A model generated the notes under the pieces. The model saw only the letters and a list, made by a program, of their open reading frames with translations, was not told the DNA's origin and made no database searches. Positions 22,503 to 32,515 of a stretch of 64,000 nucleotides of DNA are shown here, piece after piece. Numbering within the stretch: position 1 is the first letter of the stretch; every line of letters starts with the position of its first letter. This DNA comes from Agrypnia vestita (taxonomy: Eukaryota > Arthropoda > Insecta > Trichoptera > Phryganeidae). Where the stretch lies: the NCBI GenBank assembly GCA_016648135.1, contig JADDOH010023172.1, forward strand, positions 62,001 to 126,000, written 5' to 3'. The translations under genes and the position numbers were made by a program.

Positions 22503-23787
22503 TTAGGTCCTTACATATGAAATTGACGTTTAGTATGGGAGGAACATAAAGCCGATTTTTTTTATTATAATATATTTATTTAATCAAAGTATGTACCATT
22601 GCTATCTATGCACTTTTGCCATCTCATAGGTAGTTCATCGATCCCTTTACTAAAAAAACCATTCGGACGGGAATCAATAAAATCTTTGAAGGCGGTTTGG
22701 ACTGCCCCATCGGAGTTGAATTTTTTCCTTTGCAAGAAGTTATCCAAATTTCGAAAAAAATGGTAATCTGTTGGGGCAAGGTCCGAAGAGTACGGTGAAT
22801 GTCTTAGACATTCCAATTGAAGGTCCTCTAATTTGGTAGCCGTATGTTGTGCAGTGTGTAGTCTAGCGTTATCATGAAGCAGCAGTGGCGTAGAGCGATT
22901 AACCAGCCTCGGTTGTTTAGGAGCTAGCTTTTCCATCATGGTTTACAGTTGCTGACAATAGACATCTGCCGTAATCGTCTGGCCAGATTTAAGGAAGCTG
23001 TAGTGAACGACACCAGCACTAGTCCACCAAACGCTCACAAGTAACTTTTTTGGAGTCAATTTTCGCTTGGGGCATGGTTTGGCTGGTTCGGCAGGGTTCA
23101 GCCATTGCGATGAGCGCTTCCGATTATCGTACAGGATCCACTTTTCATCACAGGTAATGATTCGATTTAAAATCCCTTCATTATTGTGCCGGTTGAGTAA
23201 TGCAACGCAGCAGTCAACGCGCGTTTGTTGATTTGCTTCACTCAATTCGTGAGGTACCCACCTTTCAAGCTTTTTCACCTTACCAATTTGTTTCAAGTGG
23301 ATTAAAACAGTTTTATCACTAACACCGCAGCCTGCAGCTAACTCGGATGTGGTTTGCGATGGATCCGCTTCCACAATATCCTTCAATTCTTCATTATCAA
23401 CTTTGGTCTCCGGCCGTCCACGGGGCTTGTTCTGCAGGTCGAAATTTCCAGAACGAAAACGTTGGAACCAAAAACGCACTGTGTTTTCTTTTGCGGCACC
23501 GTCGCCATACACATCATTAATCCTTCGAGCCGTTTCTGCAGCACTGGTGCCACGGTGGAACTCGTATTCGTAAATAACGCGATATTTCAAGTTTTTCATT
23601 TTATAAACTGAGTGACGCAAAGAAAAAAACAATTGAGGAAAAAACAAATGAATTATAATTTTCAAAACACAAATACATGAGTAAATAGCTGTATAAATTT
23701 GGATTTGGAATTCCTAACCAATGAGAAGATATTTGAGATCAAATTTGCCAGTACGGAAAAACGTCAATTTCATATGTAAGGACCTAA
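22503..23787 (-). mobile_element. Full-length mariner element, copy 1 (1285 bp)
   Basis: The ends are perfect inverted repeats of at least 29 bp starting TTAGGTCCTTACATATGAAA. They are flanked by TA on both sides (22501-22502 and 23788-23789), the target duplication of the Tc1/mariner superfamily. The single internal gene lies on the minus strand. The element is nearly identical to the one at 41127-42239 apart from a 173-bp segment deleted there, so both moved recently. The transposase resembles the cecropia subfamily, which also includes Hsmar1/SETMAR. Confidence 0.95.
22580..23599 (-). pseudogene. Mariner transposase with one premature stop
   Basis: The frame runs from ATG at 23599 (start MKNLKYRV; 22 further in-frame residues precede it but belong to the leader) to the stop at 22580. 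That gives 339 residues, the usual mariner length. Two N-terminal helix-turn-helix regions (about 1-50 and 67-105) bind the terminal repeats, with GRPE at 61-64 between them. WVPHEL is at 114-119. The DD34D catalytic triad is visible: D151 (TCDEKW), D243 (HDNAR) and D278 (APTDYHFF). Codon 219, CAA in the other copy, is TAA here (22943-22945), cutting the protein before D243. HDNARPH is HDNARLH and PPYSPD is SPYSSD, signs of relaxed constraint. Confidence 0.93.
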
Positions 23788-23789
23788 TA

Positions 23790-24844
23790 TATACAAGGTT
23801 TCGATTATTGTATATATTAATTTAATTCTTCCTTATATATTTGACAAATACTCAAATCCGAAATCCAAAATCACTGGAAAAACTTTAGAAATAATTAATG
23901 ACTTCGAATAAATTAATAAAGTATTTGTAGGAAAGAGGCCGGGTGGCATTCAAGTCGCAAATTATTTATCCAAATAAATGTTCTCCGTGTGTTCTTTAAA
24001 ATTCTACTCAGTATGTCAAACAGTTTTGCCCTCAGTAAATATAAACACTCTTTTTTCAAATTCTTTTGAATAAACAAAAATATGGGACTTTATTTTCTTC
24101 TGTCTTATTTTGTGATAGTTAATTTAATATTTCAAACCTTTATATCTCACGATGGAAGTGACGTTTCGAGCTGAAAATTGTCGCTTTGACCTGGATATTC
24201 CATACAAAATAATCATGACGCCACAGCGCCATCTTTTAATTGTTTTTACAGCTTTCCACTTAACGATTCAGACTATCAATATTTTAATTCCTGCATGAAT
24301 TAAGGCGTTTACTTACTTACTTACTGTACTTTCGCTACTTCTATACTATTCCTTATTTATTATCGTTGATAGAATAATTTTTACGCCCGATAATGTTGTT
24401 ATTACTCGCTGACCTTTCCGCGGAAACTAAACTCATTATTAATTGCCCGTTTATTTCAAATGCAAACGTCGTTGCATTTTTTTACGATGCGGACTGTTAA
24501 AATAAAATGTTAGTGGAACCTTTTCAGTTTGACATTTTATTGCTGGATTCCATACATGACTGTAAAGAGCTCTTTTTACACCGTAGATTTGCCGGGCGAA
24601 TTCAATTTTTATTCACTCGCCTCACGCTGTTGTCGCGCAATGCACGTGCGCCCTTGTCGGCCACTTTCGTCCAGGTGGCATCCTCGGTGAAAAGTTTACA
24701 GGCAAATGAATGCCAAGTACATTTTTATGTTGAAAGTTTTCCTGTTCATGGTGCGGAGCGAAGTTTGGTCACATGACTTTTTGTGTTATGGGTTGTAACT
24801 TAAAAGCTGGCTCACGTGGAAGGAGTGGAGATGGTGGCGGAGTA
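23790..24844. other. Unassigned DNA
   Basis: No gene is recognised. A (TTAC)n run lies at about 24311-24325. The 89-codon frame at 24507-24776 sits in a more balanced segment and has no motif. Confidence 0.4.
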
Positions 24845-25100
24845 GTCAGGAATTGCCCCGGAACAAACGGCTGGCCGCGCTACATATAATCAAGAATTTA
24901 CCGTAATTACATTATTTTCTACGAAAGTATACAAAGATAATAATTGTTTGTCATACATATTTATATAAACAGACAACATGAATAATTTTTCTGTTTATTT
25001 TTATCATCATCAATTTTTAAAATTTTTTACGCGTTATTCACATTTTTGAACATGACTAGTTTAAGGGATCTCCGCGGAAGTCCAGTATTTTGGACCGGGC
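24845..25100 (+). repeat. Dispersed repeat Rep7, copy 1
   Basis: This is a direct match to 34088-34260: ATTGCCCCGGAACAA, ATCAAGAATTTACCGTAATTA, TACAAAGATAATAATTGTTT, CAGACAACATGAA and CCGCGGAAGTCCAG. This copy has about 80 extra bases (roughly 24987-25065). The class is unknown. Confidence 0.65.
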
Positions 25101-25482
25101 AAATTTTTTTTTTCAAAATCTTGCAAGGTTTTAATTATTTTATGTGACTTGAATTTTTGAAAGTAATGAATTCTTACTATTCATTATACATTACTCACAT
25201 AATAGACAAAAGACAAGTCAGAAATATTAAAAAAAAGACAAACTTTCATGTCGCTTATTTCCATAACTATCGACAGTTAACCCAAAGTGTAAAAAATATT
25301 TTCTCTTCAAAATTTAATGAGGAAAACTTGCCAGAAGTTTTTGCTAACACTGATAACTTAGGGATGTGCCGTAGGGCTAGTCAACTGGAAAAACTTAATA
25401 ATAAAAAATACTGAAAATATTTTAATTTTCTTTCACAATTTAACCTGAAAATCAACTTAAATATGGATTTTCTCAATAAAAA

Positions 25483-25694
25483 ATATATTCCATATATGGA
25501 AATCAAGTTTTTTAAGTGTACCTTTTTAATTTTCTGAGACCCGTTTCGCCGTATTATCATTGAGATTGATAGTGCCCTCATAAGGCGATACGCGTCTCAG
25601 AAAATTAAAAAGATACAATTTAAAAAACAAGTGTTTTATTTCCGTATGTGTGATTATGGAGTTCTATAAACTTACCTCTGAAAGAATAACAAAT
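25483..25694 (-). mobile_element. Fold-back element H4, copy 2
   Basis: Two inverted arms (ATTTTCTGAGAC..GTTTCGCC and GGCGATACGCGTCTCAG..AAAAT) flank a short centre. The outer parts run from TATGGAAAT to ATTTCCGTATGTGTG. In reverse complement the right flank TTTCAGAGGTAAGTTTATAG equals the leader of the copy at 11817. The centre carries TTGATAG..GCC..GGCGATACGCGTC, a decayed hammerhead-like core in which the catalytic G8 is A. Confidence 0.6.
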
Positions 25695-25725
25695 ATTGGA
25701 AATTGATAGCATTACAATTTTTTAG

Positions 25726-25904
25726 CTTGATATTTTCAACGCGTTTGGGACAAAACTCTTCATCACAGCATAAGTCCTTGATTTGTTTGCCTTTCTCTAA
25801 AGTATTTGACATTCAACCGGTCCGCTTTGACCCGCGACCTTTTTACGACGTTATGCATACAGGCCCACTTAACCGGCACATTATATGTCCATCTGCTCGC
25901 ACAG
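25726..25904 (+). other. Possible internal exon of an unknown gene
   Basis: A 123-codon open frame (25703-26074) contains a pyrimidine-rich acceptor-like ATTTTTTAG ending at 25725 and a consensus donor CAG|GTGAGT after 25904. The frame is open across this 179-bp interval and its peptide (for example RFDPRPFYDVMHTGP) is not low-complexity. No protein family is recognised and no neighbouring exon is visible. It may be chance. Confidence 0.2.
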
Positions 25905-26579
25905 GTGAGTACGAAGATCGTTTTGTAAATCTTCACCGTTACTCCGACACAAATGTTGATTATTTTCGTCATAGAGCACGCATCGTGACGCGCCGCACTG
26001 TCATCAATTTCGATTTTATATATAGACAAAATTATTTTTGCATGTACATGGACTCAAATGGTATATCAAAATAATAATTTAAGAATGAGAAAGTTTATTA
26101 TTTTAGAATATTGGTAATGTGATTTTAGAAATTTAAAAAAAAAAACATTCGTTTATCTTTCTATTCATTCTTATAATTTCTTCTAAATAGAAGTATAATA
26201 CCACGGGATCGTGGCCGGGGAGACTAATCAAACACTTAAAATTAATACAAGTTTTTATACATCGCTCAAGTTACTGACTAGATAGTTCACACTCGTGGAA
26301 TACTTTACACTCGTCTTTCCAGAATATTCGCCTTAAGTTTTTATTCACTATTAAACGCTGGGTAGGTACTCTTTTATTTATTTTTTTGGTCACAATGAAT
26401 CGCCCAATGTCGCTTGTTTTTTGTGGTTTATCTCTTGTTTCGCTTTTGTCAAAACAACTATGCGCGATATTCTCTAAGCTTCTGGAATAGTTAAGTTAAT
26501 TATATATTCTTCTAGAATGTTCGGATGACTTCGATTATTTGTACCTCTGATTTTTTGAGACAGCCTAATTAACTAACTA

Positions 26580-26740
26580 ACTAACCACCAGGCTGTTTCC
26601 CCGCAGGGGTAGGCGGACAGAATAGAACGCCACACTTCTGTCCTGGCACACAACTTCTCATGCACGTTTTTGATTGAAGCTTTTAACAAGGCCACCATCT
26701 AATATTTAGTTTATCTGGTCATGCCAGGTCAAGTTTATTT
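26580..26740 (-). mobile_element. LINE-A 3' end
   Basis: In reverse complement the CAGGACAGAAGTGTGGCG and TTCTATTCTG block is followed by CCTACCCCTGCGGGGAAACA (the PTPAGK-like end). CATGACCAGATAAACTAA matches other copies. This is the 3'-terminal 150 bp only. Confidence 0.65.
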
Positions 26741-27949
26741 ATATACAAATTAAGATAGAAATATAAGCATATAAATTATTCACTATCTGCATTAGGTTCT
26801 GCGCATTTAGTAAACATTCGTCACTAGTGCCCGCTCTCTCTACAAAAATACACTTATTGTGAAGCAAGTCAAAGCGCAAATATATATATCAAACGAAAGG
26901 TACTACATATTTAATTTCAATTACTCGGAGAAAAAATATTTCTGAAACGAAATTCAAAGTAACAATATCATTAAAATGATGAGCGTCCGACCGGAAACAG
27001 TGACCACTTCGCAAAATTGTCACGTCTATATGGCTATCAACACATACTTATTGGAGTATACATAATATTGGAGTGTTAAAATTTCGTTTGTCTTTAGTTT
27101 ATTTCATTGTTGCGTACATTTGGCGATGGATTGTGACGTGAAATTTTAACGTTCTTTTTAGTTAACGTTGGTATTAACCGATCACCGTGCGCCGATGGTT
27201 GGCTGTTTTCCCGCGTTCGCATTTTCATTTCATAGCGCGGGAAAGGGGATACGTCTCGTAGTGATTATTACGCTCTCGGAAATGGAATATCGAGAATTTT
27301 TTTTATCTCAAATCGAACGTTTTTTTTTTACACCGCCCCGATATTAAATTTTAAACAAAGAATCGTAAATTGGACGCCGATTTTTCTATTCGATTAACAT
27401 TGAGAATTGAAAAATATATTGATGGTAATTGTGTATTTATTCTAGGGTAAATAATATTGTGGCTGCAAGACCTTATCACACAAGACCACCACAATATGAA
27501 TGAGTTGAATTTGATATTAAGGAGTTACCCAAAGTTATTCAAATTCAATTTTTTTTTTGATATAACTATTGCACATAAATATAAAATTCGTTATTTTTTT
27601 ATGGCATGCATTGCTTAATATATTTTTTATTAAGAGACTTAATTTGAAAATTTCAAATGTCGAAGTTATGTGCTGTCCTGTAAAGGTCATTCTTTCTCTG
27701 TGATATTTTCAGCTTTTGGAGATAAACATGTCGCTAGGGTTTGAGTGAAATTAAAGGGTTTTTTTGTTATCATTTTCTTATTAAATGATGTAATGTCTAT
27801 CGTTTTTAGCAAACGGCACATTTTATCAAAAAAAAAATCGTACGCTTTATGGTAGATAATATTATTTATTACTTGTTTGTAAAATTTGAATAATATCGGT
27901 TTTGCAGTTTGAGAGATAAGAAAGGCTGAAAAGGACGTTTCGAGAAAAA
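26741..27949. other. Unassigned DNA
   Basis: No gene is recognised. It contains the paired E2F-like sites annotated separately. Confidence 0.4.
27206..27244. promoter_or_regulatory. Inverted pair of E2F-like sites
   Basis: TTTTCCCGCG (27206-27215) and CGCGGGAAA (27236-27244) are inverted copies of the E2F/DP consensus TTTSSCGC, 20 bp apart in an otherwise A+T-rich region. A binding function is inferred only from the motif. Confidence 0.25.
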
Positions 27950-28065
27950 CGCAAAAGATAGTAGTGTAGTGTTGGTCCTGACGAAGAGATGGGTACTTCT
28001 CGAAACCGGTAGACCGTAAATCTGGTAGTGGTTTTTACTAAGTTTACTAACATTCTGCAAAAAAG
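27950..28065 (+). repeat. Hammerhead-bearing repeat H1, copy c
   Basis: This shares the leader AGTAGTGTAGTG.TTG.TCCTGA and the tail TAGTGGTT..ACTAACAT with the copy at 3638-3760. Confidence 0.55.
27973..28016 (+). ncRNA. Predicted type I hammerhead ribozyme-like motif (H1c)
   Basis: Stem I is TGGTC (27973-27977) with GACCG (28012-28016), four Watson-Crick pairs plus T-G. CTGACGA (27978-27984) is followed by one A, then stem II GAGA/TCTC around an 8-base loop, GAAAC (28002-28006), CG and GT (28009-28010). Position 17 is A, an allowed cleavage base. All core positions match the hammerhead except the extra A beside stem II. It is the best-preserved copy in the window. Confidence 0.55.
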
Positions 28066-28928
28066 TTCGATTATTCGTTTAAAAATTCACGTACCATGCT
28101 AGCTTCCAATTGGTATAACTTAGACGATTTATGGAAGTTGTAGAACGAGTTATAACTAAAATTATTCTAAGAACTTCAAGCTACGAGATAAAGCCAAAAA
28201 AACGTCTTTCGGTAATAGAAGGTGATATAATACTTTAATTGGTTAAAATTTGAATAAAATTATCACCTTGGTTCTATTAAAAATATTTTTCAATGTGTTT
28301 AATACACTATTTTTTAACATATTATTATCTTTATTTAGATCAATCAATGGCTACAATAAATCAGCCAGCATTCTTTAACACATCTCCCAGCTTTCGTAAC
28401 CCTGTTGACTTCTTAATCAATTAAAATTCCAAAATAAATTACCCTAAAGACACTAATTCTTCCTCCAATCGCGCCGCCTCGAGCTTCTCTTATCAGCCCT
28501 ATTTAAATAGCGATGAGCGGGCCTAGTCGATTGTTTGCATTAATTAAATTAATTGAGGTTTATTTAAATTTATGAATCTCCATGGAATTAGCATAAATTG
28601 GCCGATTAATTATTTTTAACACTTGACGAGAAAGATAATCGGTCTCTTTACAAAAATAACAAATTTGTTATGTTCCTGAATGTTACTTAACACTAACAAA
28701 TAGACACGACGTTGATTGACGGTCCACTTTATTCGCTGATTACTACCCCAACACTAAAAAATAATGAAACGTATTTACTTATGCCTGTGTAATCACTTAT
28801 CACTGTAATCACGCCGAGTCAAAATAGTTATCAGAAAAAAACTTTAAAAAATCTAAGTCGTTTGTTTTAAAAATTATAAACATTTAAAAAAAAATCTACA
28901 TCCTGTGAAGTCTTTTCACTCCTGTTGG
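28066..28928. other. Unassigned A+T-rich DNA
   Basis: No feature is recognised. Confidence 0.4.
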
Positions 28929-28930
28929 TA

Positions 28931-29073
28931 CAGTAACCGGCAAACATCTTGAAATTTTACGGCGTAGTGGGGGGGAGTTTGCGCATGTACCATTCCACCA
29001 ACGAGACCCAAATTTTGTCTTCTGCGCATTCCCCCACTACGCCAAAGAAATTCAAGAAGTTTGCCGGCAACTG
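28931..29073. mobile_element. Tc1-type MITE (143 bp) with TA target duplication
   Basis: The left end CAGTAACCGGCAAAC and the right end GTTTGCCGGCAACTG are inverted and each is flanked by TA. The arms continue through CTTGAA and GGCGTAGTGGGGG to about 45 bp. CAGT ends and a TA target indicate a non-autonomous Tc1/mariner-superfamily element. Only a short centre separates the arms, so the element can fold on itself. Confidence 0.75.
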
Positions 29074-29400
29074 TACAAATCTTTATTTTTCTTCTTTTTT
29101 TATTATTATGTAATCCTGAATAATGCTTCTGTAAACTTTTGTCCAAAATCTAAAGCCAACTGCTCCAGCTTGGAAGAAAATGTCACTTTTTGACCAAACC
29201 AAGTAGTCAAAATCAATACTTTGCCCAGTTTTTTTTTGTTTTTTAAAATATTTTTCTGATAACTATTATGACTTGGCCTTTCGATTTCGGCTTGACGTTG
29301 AGATACGCACACCCTGTATATAACTTTTCAATACTCAAAACTTACGCATTAATGGCATACAATAAACCATTTTAAATTTAAATAGGTGTTTTGTTTCACA

Positions 29401-29925
29401 TATATGGATTGTAATGTCGGACCTCCACGATGTCTGGGTGTTCTTTAAAAATACCAGTTTATTTGATGTCGGATATTTATATCATCACATAAACCGGTCA
29501 TTTGCAGTTTTGTCTAAAATACAAATTTTTGATGAACATTATAGAAAATAAGTATGTAGATACCTACTAATATAATTTTAAAATTTGATAGAAATCAGTT
29601 TTTTTACACACATCTACTAATTTCTTCGTCCAAAGAGTTTAAATATTTAATTAAAGCCAATATTTAAGTCACAATGACAGAAATATCTACATTTGGCGGA
29701 TGTCTTGATGTTTCTCTATTTTTGAGTGTTGGGCTAAAAGGCAAATGTCCTGGCTGCGCAACGTCAAAGAGTGGACAGGAATGAGACATGTGGAGGATTT
29801 GTTGCGAGCAGCGTGGGATAGAAGTTTTCGCACGAGTGATCGCCAACGACGGGGGGACCTGACAAGGCACGAAAAGAAGAAGAAGAAGGAGTAACAATCA
29901 TCAGAATACGGCCGAATATATTAAG
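29401..29925 (-). repeat. Dispersed repeat Rep6, copy 2, split by LINE-B
   Basis: The main part 29401-29730 is the reverse of 17754-18085. The missing upstream piece (TATTCGGCCGTATTCTGATG on the minus strand) resumes at about 29895-29925, after the LINE-B fragment. LINE-B therefore appears to have landed inside this copy. Confidence 0.6.
29733..29894 (+). mobile_element. LINE-B 3' end with C-terminal coding remnant
   Basis: The frame reads KRQMSWLRNVKEWTGMRHVE, then a DLLRAAWDRSF stretch, and ends in a lysine run made of GAA/AAG units with a stop at 29892-29894. SWLRN.+.W followed by a GAAGAAGAAG tail is the standard C-terminus of a group of insect non-LTR retrotransposons. The match to 53117-53332 (QIFWLRNIREWTG) shows the same family. 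About 54 codons are intact. Confidence 0.7.
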
Positions 29926-30403
29926 AAACATAAATGGTATTTGCTGATCCTATGTCTGTTTCCGGTTAGAACTATTAATTCGTCTCATAAAATACTTTAT
30001 GTACCTAAGAGTATCTTTAAGTTTTGAAGTAAAATTTTCATTGAAAAACTTGACTTTTGCGGCATAGTTCTTCCACAATCTTGCTTCGCTAAAGGTGTTT
30101 GACTGGTTCTTATATTCTCACAGGTTTAATGTATTTTACTTAATAATGGCAGTCAAACTTCTCAAGATAAGGGACTTTCCGTTAGGTTCTATTGTTATTA
30201 AAGAATAATTAAAAATGTTTCTCGGTAACTTGTTGTTTTGAAACACAATTAAGTGTGCTTAGCTTTATAAGATTTTCGCACGGTTTTATGATGTTATATG
30301 CTGGAGAAAGGAGTGTACATGGAAAAGTTATATAGTATAGCGTATGTACGCAGTAACGTATTAAGTATTAAGATATGATTTTCCGTTCATTGAACTTTGA
30401 AAC

Positions 30404-30444
30404 ACCATATTAACGTACTTTGCGTCAAAGTACCTTAATATGGT
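30404..30444. repeat. Perfectly centred hairpin, 19-bp stem
   Basis: ACCATATTAACGTACTTTG (30404-30422) and its inverted copy at 30426-30444 differ at one base and are separated by 3 bp. It could be a fold-back footprint. The loop is too tight for an ordinary microRNA precursor. Confidence 0.6.
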
Positions 30445-31128
30445 TTATTTAATAGTTATATACCTATTTGAGTCCTCTTGGGGCTTACGCAAATGTAAAC
30501 CTAATCTATTATGATTTATTCATGATTGCGTATTTAGTTATAATGCTGTCTAGGCTCATCACAGATGCGTTGACCTAGATTTTATCAGAGGCTGTCATGA
30601 CGAACGGGTACAAACATTATTTTGTATACTCGATTTGGCGTAAACGACGCGTCGGATTCCCTAGGTACACTTGGGCCAGAGGGGATTTGAGGGGCCTGCC
30701 TAGATCAATCCTCATTCTAGAAGGGTTACTCGGCGCTGTGTATTGGGGTAGTCTATGTAGGTATTTACTGAACGTATATTTTCTAAGGATTTGTTTCCAA
30801 ATCCCCATTCGTTTTCCTCTGTCCGTATAACGCGATGGGGTAGATTCTCTTTACAGTTCTTTGAAGATGATTCTCATTCTCAAACGTTCCCTTCACTGCC
30901 ATTTGAAAGATATCCATCTCGAATTCGGCCTTAAGTTAGTTGTTAGAGTTGCCGAGTGCGAGCGAGTCATAACCGAGATGAATAATGCTCTCGGCGACGA
31001 AATACAAACTCAGCAGATGAAGCTGAAGCAGTCTGCGAGTCTTTGTTTCTACAGACATGCCAGGACTCCGGATCTTATCTTTTAAGATATTGTTTAAGGC
31101 CGAGATGAATACGAATTTCTTGGAAGTT

Positions 31129-31195
31129 GGACAAAACTTTTATACGTAAATATCGTCACGCTCCGCGTGATGACATTTACGTATAACTCCTGTCC
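31129..31195. repeat. Hairpin with 21-bp stem and outer arm
   Basis: TATACGTAAATATCGTCACG-C (31141-31161) pairs with 31165-31185 with two mismatches across a 3-bp loop. An outer GGACA / TGTCC pair extends the inverted repeat to 31129-31195. It looks like a small fold-back element. Confidence 0.55.
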
Positions 31196-31535
31196 ACGTT
31201 TAATGTAAAAAAAAATTCAGCTTTTAAATCCGAGGACCTCCTTGGATGCTATTGTCGGTATCTGAGTTTCTAGTCTAGCGAGATCGGAATCTTCCGACAA
31301 TTTCTTTAGTATCATTTTTTCTTAAATTTCTTTATTTTGCTTAGCTTTCATTTTCATTATACTTATTCGATTATATTTCCATGAATAAATTTTAGCTACC
31401 TTCCTTTTACGTTCAAATTCATCAATATAGTGTTTTTAAAAATATGTTTTTATACCTTGAATAGAGTGCTTAACGTACTTTACCTTCTATTAGCGAAGAG
31501 AAGTGATTCAATGAAGGAGGCGTAAGGTTACATAA

Positions 31536-31625
31536 AGTAATAATAATAATAATAATATTTGGATAATTTATACAGCCCCGTTTTCGCGAATACTCACCTC
31601 AAGGGCGCTTAAAGTAGCTAGTGAA
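31536..31625 (-). mobile_element. CR1-type LINE 3' end, minus orientation
   Basis: The reverse complement GCGCCCTTGAGGTGAGTATT is followed by CGCGAAAACGGGGCTGTATA, AATTATCC and ATT repeats. This matches the untranslated end at 49935-50005. Confidence 0.65.
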
Positions 31626-31907
31626 TGTGCCAAGTATTTGAACTTAAATAATTTTATGTACCTTCTACAAAACGTCATTTTGTAACAAATCACGACTTGT
31701 TTACTAAGAATTTTTTTTTTAAATTATTTGTTTGGACCTTTTCATAATTGTTTCAAGCTTGTGGTATTTTTTTAAACAAGTCAAATGTATGGAACCAAAA
31801 CTGGAAACAGACCAACCAGGAAATGCCTGTTAGCTCATGGCTTTATTGTGGTACCTGTCTGGTATTTCTTAACTCTTAATAGTAAGATAAAAATCTCTTA
31901 CTAACTA

Positions 31908-32515
31908 ACTTACCATCACGGCGTTTCCCCGTAGGGGTAGGCACAGAGGATAGAGCGCAATTCTCTTCTGTACTGATCAACTCTCGCCATCCACATTTAT
32001 ACAATTGTTGAGACTTCTAACGGGACCATCTTCCAGTAACTGGTTAATCTGATAATGCCACGTCTTCCGCGGTCGCCCTCTCTTTCTGGCGCCGTTAACA
32101 CTTTTTTTACGCCCTACAGGGCTTTTACAAACAGATAGGTAAAGAGTACATTAATAGAATATATAGTTTAAAGAAAAAAAAGTAATGATATAAAGTGGAA
32201 AGAAAATACTTAAAATACAGATACAAATATAGAAAGATAAATATAATATCAAGTAAAAATCAAGTATATAACAAGCAGAAGCATAAGGAAAACATAATAT
32301 AATATAAATTCAAAAACAAAAAAAGTAAAAAAGTGTACATGCTTTATATATCTTTCTTACCATTCTTTCCTCATTCTTTCGCTCAACATGCCCAAACCAC
32401 CTGAGCGACCCTGTTTTAATTCTATGAATTACGCTACGATCAGCTTTACATTCATTCCTAAAATCTTCATTCTTTACTCTATCGTAAATGGATTTGCCAC
32501 ATATACGTCTTATAA
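31908..32515 (-). mobile_element. LINE-A 3' region, split by a MITE
   Basis: The distal part (32337-32515) translates on the minus strand as YDRVKNEDFRNECKADRSVI, followed by HRIKTGSLRWFGHVERKNEE and RMVRKIY. These are C-terminal reverse-transcriptase motifs of a non-LTR retrotransposon. The proximal part (31908-32098) holds the ACTTCCATTA-type end region and the CCTACCCCTACGGGGAAACG end. The two parts are separated by the element at 32099-32335. This is the best-preserved SLRWFGHVER stretch of the LINE-A copies. Confidence 0.75.
32099..32335. mobile_element. MITE nested in LINE-A
   Basis: The ends CACTTTTTTTAC and GTAAAAAAGTG are inverted. The left flank is TTAA, which would suit a piggyBac-type target, but the right flank reads TACA, so the target duplication is not confirmed. 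The body is A-rich and noncoding (about 237 bp). It interrupts LINE-A where other copies are continuous. Confidence 0.5.

Larger units (their letters stand above)
29926..31535. other. Unassigned DNA with two strong hairpins
   Basis: Opposing frames at 30597-30830 and a 74-codon frame at 30861-31085 (with a Glu/Gln-rich middle) are not recognised. The hairpins are listed separately. Confidence 0.4.

Noticed and set aside
23349..23611. Open frames on the plus strand opposite the mariner transposase
   Set aside because: They are antisense shadows of the transposase; the same pair appears opposite copy 2 at 41303-41565.
30597..30830. 77-codon frame with an antisense 63-codon partner
   Set aside because: No motif, no splice context and mutual overlap; likely chance in a balanced-composition patch.
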